DNA from: JBDTMC01 sp039934475 | Lineage (GTDB): Bacteria; Acidobacteriota; Terriglobia; Bryobacterales; Bryobacteraceae | Length of the DNA: 15,742 nucleotides | Direction of reading: 5' to 3' | NCBI GenBank assembly: GCA_039934475.1 | Contig: JBDTMC010000149.1 | Span: forward strand, 1 to 15,742 | Shown here: piece by piece, positions 6,797 to 12,599 of the stretch | Layout: each line of letters starts with the position of its first letter | Numbering within the stretch: the first letter of the stretch is position 1 | Program-made: the position numbers and the translations under genes | The notes under the pieces: model-generated | What the model saw: the letters and a program-made list of their open reading frames with translations, nothing else | Database searches by the model: none | What the model was told of the DNA's origin: nothing

Positions 6797-9139
6797 TCAC
6801 AGATCCATGGTAGATGTAATCGAACTTCGTGCCGCGCGCCCATTCTTTCCCCTGGCGCCCTTCGTTTCCTGCGGAAACAGAGCAAGCCGAAACTCCTCCC
6901 ACTCGCGTTTCAAGCTTGCTAGCCACGAGGCGAACCTCACGTCCTCGCGCACCGGATCCAGACCCGGCTCCGTCGCAAATAGTGGATAGCAGGGGAAACC
7001 GTGCTCGGCTGTGTAGGCCGACCATTCGAGAGCTTCGACCGGTCGTCCCAGCTGAGCGTACGCACAAGCAATGAAAAACGCGGCGTGATGAAAATGGCCG
7101 AAGGCTTTTTTGGCACTCGCCGTCTGGATCTTCTCCTCAGCTCCGTGCTCATCGCCTGCTTCGGCGTACAGCAATGCCTGAAAGGCGGACAGAAATCCGC
7201 CGGTGTCTGAAGGATCCAGCCGCTTCGCTCCTTCCAGGATCTGTAGGGCCTCTTCCTTCCTACCCAGTCTGGCCAGCGCCCACGCCTGTTGGGATCCGGC
7301 AAAGGACGGAAGAACCTCCCCTCGCGGTAGCGTCGCGGCGGTCGCCACGGCCTCTGCATACCTGCCATTCCACAGCATCGCCATCACCAGGTGACCATTC
7401 GCCTGTATACCGCTCGGGTTTATAGCCGTGGCGCGCTGAGCGGCGCGGATACCCTCATCGAACAACCCGATGTGATTGTAGATGACCGCGAGGTGCGTGA
7501 ATGCTTCGTCGAGGCTTGGGTTGATGTGGGATGCTTCGCGAAATTCGCGAATTGCCTCGAGATGAGGGAAATTGTTCTGCAAGGTCCACAGAAGGCGTCC
7601 TCGCGCAACGTGCGCCTCAGCCGATCGCGGATCCAGTCGCATCGCGATTTCCGTCTCCGTGCGCGCCCGCTGCACCCAAATTGCCTGCCCGGGCTCATAC
7701 AGGAATAACCGTTCGACACAAGCCAGCGCGAGCGTGGCATGCGCCGGCGCGAAGCTCGGATCGATCTCGATGCCTTGTTGCAGCAACGCGATCCCCGCCA
7801 GATTGCTTTCCCCATTTAGCCGGCTGCAGAGGATCCTTCCCCGTAAGTAGCGCTCGTAAGCAACTGGATTTACCGTGCGTCGATTTGCTAAACCCTCCTC
7901 CTCTGTTGCCGAAAGACGAACCTGAATTTCTGCGCTGATGGCCCGTGTGATCTCCGCCTGAACCTTGAGTACATCGCTCACTTCGCGTTCATAGACTTCG
8001 GCCCAGCGATGACGTTCCGTTGCCGGGTCGATGAGTTGGACCGTAATTCGCATTCGATTACCCGAGCGCAGTACCGACCCTAGAACAATCGAATCCACAC
8101 GCAGCGCGCGTGCGATCCTTGCCAGCGGTGTCCGGCCGTCTTTGTACTGCATTACGGAGTAGCGGGAAATCACGCGTATGCTTGTCACGCGCGCCAGGTC
8201 TGAGATCAGCGCTTCCGTAAGACCCTCGGCAAAGTCCGCTTGATCGGACTCGCTCGACAGACTCTGCAGCGGCAGGACGGCCACTCCCCGCCCGGCGCTT
8301 GATCGTCTCGCAACGTTTCGATTAGAACTCGTAGGCGTCTGAAGCCGGCTTAGGTCGAGACGCAATTCCCGGACGCTCTGATAGCGCGCGCCCGGCTCCT
8401 TCTCCAAACACCGCGCCACAATCTTTCCGACTCGCCCGGGAGGAACTACTACCCGGCTGTGCAGAACGCCGGCGATGATTTCGGAAGCCGTCCTCTGAGG
8501 GTAGGCACGTCGTCCTGTCAGCATTTCGTACAGAACGGCCCCAGCAGCGTAGATGTCCGCCCGCGAATCCACCGCTGCTCCCCGTAGCTGCTCCGGTGCC
8601 ATGTAGGGAAGCGTGCCGGCGATGACGGTGGGGTTGGTCATGGTGACGGTGGCCGAGGTCGAGGATCCGCCACGCAAAACCGCAAGGCCGAAATCCAGTA
8701 TCTTCAGGCGACCTTCCGGCGTTATCTGTAAATTCGCGGGCTTTAGATCGCGATGCACGATGCCGCGTTCATGCGCCGCTTCCAGGCCCTGCACCAGTTG
8801 CGACGCCAACGAGTGGAAGGGAGCGCCGGAAATTGGGCCCTCCGCAATCGCCTGCTGGAGCGTGCTCCCAGGAATTAGCTCGAGTACCAGGAAATCGACT
8901 CCGTTCTGAGAATCGAAGTCAAAGACGGTCGCGATGTTTGGGTGATTCAACTGCGAAAGAGCTAGCGCTTCCTTGCGGAACCGTCGCCGGGCATTGTCGT
9001 CGCCTGTCGCCCCCGCGGCAAGCACCTTGACGGCAACCTCCCGTTCAAGCCGCTCATCGTAGGCCCGATACACGGCGCCCATGCCGCCTTCCCCGAGCTT
9101 GGAGAGAATCCGAAAGTGCCCTAGCACCGTACCCAGCAT
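6797..9139 (-). CDS. Ser/Thr protein kinase with FlgO/TolB-N-like domain and C-terminal TPR repeats (780 aa)
   Basis: Hanks-type kinase with all catalytic elements. It has a glycine loop GEGGMG (16-21), Lys38 (VAVKVL), Glu57 of helix C, HRDLKPAN (129-136), DFG (149-151) and APEQLRG (181-187), ending near residue 265. Residues about 285-410 (GVAVLPLQSLSSESDQ onward, with FAEGLTEALISDLAR) match the domain often called FlgO or adenylate-cyclase/TolB-N-like in such proteins. The rest, about 425-735, consists of TPR helices (IEIDPSFAPAHATLALACVE; MRLDPRSAEAHVARGRLLW). No membrane segment separates kinase and TPR parts, so the protein is predicted soluble, unlike classic PknB. The start at 9139 is chosen because GAGG (9147-9150) lies seven bases upstream and the domain begins at once; an upstream extension of 22 residues is unsupported. 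It is convergent with gmc and divergent from the monooxygenase gene, so it may regulate one of them (inference). Confidence 0.94.
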   Translation of the reverse strand: MLGTVLGHFRILSKLGEGGMGAVYRAYDERLEREVAVKVLAAGATGDDNARRRFRKEALALSQLNHPNIATVFDFDSQNGVDFLVLELIPGSTLQQAIAEGPISGAPFHSLASQLVQGLEAAHERGIVHRDLKPANLQITPEGRLKILDFGLAVLRGGSSTSATVTMTNPTVIAGTLPYMAPEQLRGAAVDSRADIYAAGAVLYEMLTGRRAYPQRTASEIIAGVLHSRVVVPPGRVGKIVARCLEKEPGARYQSVRELRLDLSRLQTPTSSNRNVARRSSAGRGVAVLPLQSLSSESDQADFAEGLTEALISDLARVTSIRVISRYSVMQYKDGRTPLARIARALRVDSIVLGSVLRSGNRMRITVQLIDPATERHRWAEVYEREVSDVLKVQAEITRAISAEIQVRLSATEEEGLANRRTVNPVAYERYLRGRILCSRLNGESNLAGIALLQQGIEIDPSFAPAHATLALACVERLFLYEPGQAIWVQRARTETEIAMRLDPRSAEAHVARGRLLWTLQNNFPHLEAIREFREASHINPSLDEAFTHLAVIYNHIGLFDEGIRAAQRATAINPSGIQANGHLVMAMLWNGRYAEAVATAATLPRGEVLPSFAGSQQAWALARLGRKEEALQILEGAKRLDPSDTGGFLSAFQALLYAEAGDEHGAEEKIQTASAKKAFGHFHHAAFFIACAYAQLGRPVEALEWSAYTAEHGFPCYPLFATEPGLDPVREDVRFASWLASLKREWEEFRLALFPQETKGARGKNGRAARSSITSTMDL

Positions 9140-9173
9140 TGCGATACCTCGCAAACAGTGCGTCTGTGTCGCA

Positions 9174-9182
9174 ATCGTATCA
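9174..9182 (-). promoter_or_regulatory. Candidate extended -10 of the kinase gene
   Basis: On the minus strand the sequence reads TGATACGAT, an extended -10 (TG-A-TACGAT) ending 34 bases before the ATG at 9139. No convincing -35 is seen 17 bases upstream. The hexamer TACGAT also appears before the Gfo/Idh/MocA gene at 2661. Confidence 0.35.
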
Positions 9183-9276
9183 CAGGGTCGGTTTGGCCGC
9201 TCCACTGCTTACTCCGGAATACGTCACACGGTTCGCTCTTGCCGCCGGGCGGAGCGGACACGACCTTACTAAGTGA

Positions 9277-9305
9277 TTGTAGTAATGCCACTCCGGTGAT
9301 ATACT
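9277..9305 (+). promoter_or_regulatory. Candidate promoter of the Baeyer-Villiger monooxygenase gene
   Basis: TTGTAG (9277-9282), a 17-base spacer and TATACT (9300-9305), with TG at 9297-9298 making an extended -10. Predicted start of transcription near 9312, giving a leader of about 80 bases. This is the best-formed promoter in the window. Confidence 0.5.
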
Positions 9306-9310
9306 CCCGA

Positions 9311-9356
9311 AAGACTGGAAGGCTGCGATTGTAGTCGCCGCAGTCTTGGCGGCGGC
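9311..9356 (+). other. Potential structured 5' leader of the monooxygenase mRNA
   Basis: GTCGCCGC (9334-9341) can pair with GCGGCGGC (9349-9356) as an 8-bp RNA stem with one G-U pair and the loop AGTCTTG. The loop is itself complementary to AAGACT at 9311-9316, close to the predicted 5' end (the DNA repeat AAGACTG/CAGTCTT, 9311-9317 and 9341-9347, is perfect over 7 bases). The two pairings could form a pseudoknot or be mutually exclusive alternatives. The element ends 23 bases before the Shine-Dalgarno. It may be chance. It is recorded because it lies between a good promoter and the gene. Confidence 0.3.
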
Positions 9357-9392
9357 AGATCCTTGTTGGAAAGCTGCCCAAGGAGGTCTCTC

Positions 9393-11045
9393 ATGCAGCC
9401 TCTGTCAACAAATGATACAGTCCACGCGGCAGCGCCCAAGGTTCTAGACGCCGTGATTGTGGGCGCCGGATTCGCCGGCCTGTACATGCTTCATCGCCTG
9501 CGCGGCCTCGGTCTTTCCGCACGCATCTTCGAGGCCGGTCATGGCGTCGGCGGCACATGGTTCTGGAACCGCTACCCTGGCGCACGCTGTGACGTAGAGA
9601 GCGTGGAGTACTCTTACTCCTTCTCCGAGGAACTCGAGCGGGAATGGCAGTGGTCGGAGCGTTATGCCGGTCAGCCGGAAATCCTGCGCTACCTCAACTA
9701 CGTCGCCGACCGTTTCGACCTCCGCCGCAACATTCAGTTCGACACTCGCGTCACCTCTGCTGTTTTTGAAGAAGCGTCTGCAGTCTGGACGGTTTGTACG
9801 GATCGCGGCTCGCCAGTTTCTGCCAGGTTCTGCGTCATGGCGACAGGTTGCCTGTCGGTCCCCAAAGCGACCGAATACAACGGCATCGACGACTTCCGCG
9901 GAAAGTGCTATTCGACGGCAACGTGGCCAGACCACATTGTTGATTTCACCGGACAGACCGTTGGCGTCATAGGCACCGGTTCGTCCGGCATCCAATTGAT
10001 CCCGATCATCGCCGGAGAAGCCGCGCACCTTTATGTTTTCCAGAGAACGCCAGCCTTCGCGGTTCCGGCGCGCAATGACCGCCTCGCTCCGTCGGCAATC
10101 GACGACCGGAAGATGAACGGCACAGCCTACCGGGAGCAAGCCCGCAACTCGGTTTTTGGCATTCTATCGGTGGACATTACCGATCGATCCGCGATCGACA
10201 CCCCTCCCGTGGAACTCACTCGTGCTTACGAAGAGCGCTGGGCTCGCGGGGGCTTCTCCTTCCTCGGTGCGTTCGGGGACCTCCTTGTGAACAAGCAAGC
10301 GAACGAGACTGCGGCCGAATTCGTGCGCGCAAAAATTCATGAGACTGTCCGCGATCCGGGTGTTGCCGAGAAACTGACTCCCAAAGAGTATCCGATCGGC
10401 GCTAAGCGCATGTGTTTGGACACCAACTACTACGCAACTTTCAATCGAGAGAACGTTACGCTCGTAGACGTCGCCGAAACACCGATCGAGACGATTACGC
10501 CATCCGGCATTCGGACCTCGGATCGCGAGTATGCTCTGGATAGGATCGTCTTCGCCACCGGGTTCGACGCAATGACGGGAGCCCTGTCTCGAATCGATAT
10601 TCGTGGGCGGAACGGTCTCTCCCTCAAGGAGAAGTGGGCTGCCGGTCCTCGTGCCTATCTCGGATTAATGATATCCGGCTTCCCGAACCTCTTTACAATC
10701 ACCGGGCCCGGTAGCCCATCAGTTCTCAGTAACATGGTTCTCTCGATCGAACAACATGTCGATTGGATCGCCGACTGTATCGGATACATAGGGAGCCGCA
10801 CTGCGGGGACGATCGAGGCCATGCTCGACGCCGAAACCGAGTGGGTCGACCACGTCGAAGAAGTCGCTAGCCAGACTATCTTTCCTCTCGCCAACTCCTG
10901 GTACGTTGGCGCTAATGTGCCCGGCAAACCCCGAATGTTCATGCCGTACATCGGAGGTGTCGGCGCCTATCGCGACAAGTGCCGTCAGGTAGCCGTAGAC
11001 GGCTATGAAGGCTTCATCATCTCCGTTGGTGATTTCGCGGGTTGA
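9393..11045 (+). CDS. Type I Baeyer-Villiger monooxygenase, PAMO/CHMO-like (550 aa)
   Basis: FAD- and NADPH-dependent flavoprotein that inserts oxygen next to a ketone carbonyl to give an ester or lactone. AAGGAGG (9380-9386) sits six bases before the ATG; an upstream TTG in frame is not needed. The FAD loop is GAGFAG (24-29), followed by GGTWFWNRYPGARCDVES (53-70), a hallmark of the family. The NADPH loop is GTGSSG (194-199), then FQRTPAFAVPARN. The catalytic arginine position is Arg339 (PIGAKR). LKEKWAAGPRAYLG, SIEQHVDW and GANVPGKPR are strongly reminiscent of phenylacetone monooxygenase. The length fits (about 540 in characterised members). Oddity: the fingerprint FxGxxxHxxxW[PD] at 168-179 reads FRGKCYSTATWP, with Ser174 in place of the conserved His. 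It may be cotranscribed with the lipocalin-like gene 91 bases downstream. Confidence 0.93.
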   Translation: MQPLSTNDTVHAAAPKVLDAVIVGAGFAGLYMLHRLRGLGLSARIFEAGHGVGGTWFWNRYPGARCDVESVEYSYSFSEELEREWQWSERYAGQPEILRYLNYVADRFDLRRNIQFDTRVTSAVFEEASAVWTVCTDRGSPVSARFCVMATGCLSVPKATEYNGIDDFRGKCYSTATWPDHIVDFTGQTVGVIGTGSSGIQLIPIIAGEAAHLYVFQRTPAFAVPARNDRLAPSAIDDRKMNGTAYREQARNSVFGILSVDITDRSAIDTPPVELTRAYEERWARGGFSFLGAFGDLLVNKQANETAAEFVRAKIHETVRDPGVAEKLTPKEYPIGAKRMCLDTNYYATFNRENVTLVDVAETPIETITPSGIRTSDREYALDRIVFATGFDAMTGALSRIDIRGRNGLSLKEKWAAGPRAYLGLMISGFPNLFTITGPGSPSVLSNMVLSIEQHVDWIADCIGYIGSRTAGTIEAMLDAETEWVDHVEEVASQTIFPLANSWYVGANVPGKPRMFMPYIGGVGAYRDKCRQVAVDGYEGFIISVGDFAG

Positions 11046-11136
11046 CGCGAGGATTGGAACTGCTCTCTCTTCGAAGGGCTACCAAACTCGCTCGGCTCAG
11101 AAAAGCAAATATCAGGCTCCAACCGGAGGTGGATGG

Positions 11137-11643
11137 ATGTATACTCTTCGGTCAGGGAGTGAGAGAATGACTCGCAGATCTCTGATTCCGACCATCGCAG
11201 GCGTGCCGCAAGCTTTCGGGGAAACGCCGCAATCTTCGAACCGGGACCGGTTGATCGGCGCATGGAGATTGCTTTCCCTTGAGATGATAGTGGACGGAAA
11301 GACCTTGTATCCATTGGGCGAACGTCCCATCGGACGGCTGACATACGATGCTGCCGGGCGCACCTCCGCACAAGTGATGAAATCCGGACGAAAGTCAGCG
11401 ATAACAGACCCAAGCGCGGTTGCCCGAGGCACCGAGGACGAATTGCGTCAGATCGCAGATGGGTATGTCGGTTACTTCGGAAGTTTCGATGTCGATGGGA
11501 GCACCGTTACTCACCACATCGAAGCCTGCACTCTTCCCGCTTGGACCGGAACAGACCAGAAAAGGCAGGTGGAATTCGCTGGTAGTCATCTAGTACTTCG
11601 ATTTGGCCCCAATAAACTGGTCTGGCAGCGACTGCCAGACTAA
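11137..11643 (+). CDS. Lipocalin-like domain protein (168 aa)
   Basis: Small beta-barrel protein of the lipocalin-like type (Lipocalin_5 pattern). It reads RLIGAWRLLSLE, then YPLGERPIGRLTYDAAGR, an alpha segment with DELRQIADGYVGYFGSFDVD, then VTHHIEACTLPAWTG, and ends LVLRFGPNKLVWQRLPD. Two starts are possible: ATG 11137 with GGAGG (11125-11129, spacing 7), or ATG 11167 with GGGAG (11155-11159, spacing 7). The first has the stronger site; the second would give MTRRSLIPTIAGVPQAFG, vaguely like a short Tat or Sec signal. Members of this family are small proteins of unknown biochemical role, often near oxidoreductases. Here it follows the monooxygenase by 91 bases on the same strand and may bind its substrate or product (inference). 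It is convergent with the vapB/vapC remnant. Confidence 0.82.
   Translation: MYTLRSGSERMTRRSLIPTIAGVPQAFGETPQSSNRDRLIGAWRLLSLEMIVDGKTLYPLGERPIGRLTYDAAGRTSAQVMKSGRKSAITDPSAVARGTEDELRQIADGYVGYFGSFDVDGSTVTHHIEACTLPAWTGTDQKRQVEFAGSHLVLRFGPNKLVWQRLPD
11620..11640. terminator. Strong hairpin overlapping the end of the lipocalin-like gene
   Basis: GTCTGGCAG (11620-11628) and CTGCCAGAC (11632-11640) form a perfect 9-bp stem with a CGA loop, ending at the last base before the TAA. No T-run follows on either strand. It lies between convergent genes and could stop or stabilise transcripts from both sides. Confidence 0.45.
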
Positions 11644-11676
11644 TCGGACGAAAACTGCCGGTGAGGATACTGCCCC

Positions 11677-11736
11677 CTACTTCGGCGCACTCTCGTTGTA
11701 GGCGTAGAGGAGCAAATTGGCGTCGAGAATCGTCAC
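11677..11736 (-). pseudogene. VapC toxin remnant: first 19 codons of a PIN-domain protein
   Basis: A GTG at 11734-11736 overlaps the vapB stop by four bases (GTGA), the usual vapBC coupling. It reads MTILDANLLLYAYNESAPK and then TAG (11677-11679). The text up to ESAP is the classic N-terminus of VapC toxins, including the first PIN-domain aspartate (LDAN). After the stop no PIN sequence continues in the 33 bases before the lipocalin-like gene. About 110 or more residues with the remaining catalytic acids are therefore gone. The peptide cannot be a ribonuclease. Confidence 0.75.
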
Positions 11737-11981
11737 CGATGCTGTTCACCTTCGCCATACTCCATTAGCGATGCAACCGAGTCGTGGTTCAGCCCGGTGG
11801 GGAAGCCCAATGCCTTAGGTACGATCATGAGCGTGCGGGGTCGCGGCTGTTCCACGTTTGATAGCGACTGTCGTAGCAACTCATTCAGAGCATCCCGGAA
11901 CGAAATGCCCTTGGCGCGGCTTTCGGCCTTCACACGTTCAAGGACGTCCTCATCGAGCGTCACCGTCGTCCGGATGCTCAT
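11733..11981 (-). CDS. vapB: VapB-type ribbon-helix-helix antitoxin (82 aa), orphaned
   Basis: Residues 2-40 form a ribbon-helix-helix DNA-binding domain (SIRTTVTLDEDVLERVKAES, then GISFRDALNELLRQSL). The remaining residues form the flexible toxin-binding tail (RTLMIVPKALGFPTGL). The ATG at 11979-11981 is chosen because it gives the standard MSIRTTVTLDEDV start; a GTG at 11990 would add three residues. The Shine-Dalgarno is weak. In intact systems this protein neutralises VapC and represses its own operon; here the partner survives only as 19 codons. A large palindrome covers the start and could be its operator. It may still cross-neutralise a toxin elsewhere or act as a plain repressor (inference). 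Confidence 0.85.
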   Translation of the reverse strand: MSIRTTVTLDEDVLERVKAESRAKGISFRDALNELLRQSLSNVEQPRPRTLMIVPKALGFPTGLNHDSVASLMEYGEGEQHR

Positions 11982-12010
11982 GATGCTCACAGAATAGCAT
12001 CATGAGCATC
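11973..12010. promoter_or_regulatory. Perfect 15-bp inverted repeat over the vapB start, candidate operator
   Basis: GATGCTCATGATGCT (11973-11987) and AGCATCATGAGCATC (11996-12010) are exact reverse complements around the 8-base centre CACAGAAT. Each arm holds two copies of GATGCT (or AGCATC) nine bases apart, so four half-sites lie in an ordered array. TATTCT on the minus strand (11991-11996) in the centre could be the vapB -10. This is the layout expected for an RHH autorepressor. The ATG of vapB lies inside one arm. Confidence 0.6.
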
Positions 12011-12532
12011 ACGATGGAACCCGAAATACCCCCCCGGACGCGCCGGTGCCCCTTGACAGCCGTAACCTAAGGGATTCCCGACCAGAGTCACAGGGACGAT
12101 CATTCGAGCACTGATCAGATAGTCCAGGAAGTTGATTTCTCCTGTGTACGTCCCCGCCAACGTCGCGCCGTTCGCGTTTACCGTCATCAAAAACGTCGCC
12201 GCGGGCTGAACAAACACCGAATCCCCAACCGCCACCGTCACGGGAATCGTCGCGCTCCGGTCGGCGAGCGCAGCACCAGCTGTCCCGTGGATTCCCCGCG
12301 ACAAACCCTCCGTTCGGCAGCTTACTCGTGATCAGCGGTTATGCCCAGTGTGGAAAGAACCGTCCCACTGGCTGTCATCAATAGACAGCCCTGGGTTCGA
12401 ATCTGACGTATTCTTCAACGCAGTCCAGTTGGACGCGCCACTCCCGCCATCCCAGATCTCGTCTCGCGTCTTACCGGTCACGCCCAAGCGAGGCAGATTC
12501 ACGCTAAGATAAATCGCGTTGGGGAACGCTTT
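11987..12532 (-). pseudogene. Decayed fragment of a secreted Ig/BACON-like repeat protein
   Basis: One minus-strand frame runs from 12532 to a TGA at 11987-11989, interrupted by a TGA at 12332-12334 and without a credible start. The downstream half reads TIPVTVAVGDSVFVQPAATF, then ANGATLAGTYTGEINF and MIVPVTLVGNP. This matches the AGTYTGxIxxxx...IPVTLxVGNP rhythm of BACON/Ig-like repeats in large secreted acidobacterial proteins. The upstream half (LGVTGKTRDEIWDGGSGASN) is protein-like but not recognised. The last codons run into the vapB palindrome, so the fragment was cut there. The short piece around 12310-12330 reads better in another frame (LPNGGFVAGNPRDSW), suggesting indels. Confidence 0.55.
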
Positions 12533-12599
12533 CTACAGGCCGCCTCGCTGAGGCCGTGAGGCTATGACGAAATTCCTTCGTATCTGATGTAGCACACCC

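Noticed and set aside
12370..12407. tRNA-like signal: a 7-bp hairpin GGCTGTC/GACAGCC with a 7-base loop, followed by GGGTTCGAATC.
   Set aside because: The would-be T stem has two mismatches (CTGGG against CTGAC), no D arm or acceptor stem is found, and the stretch reads as part of the minus-strand protein remnant.
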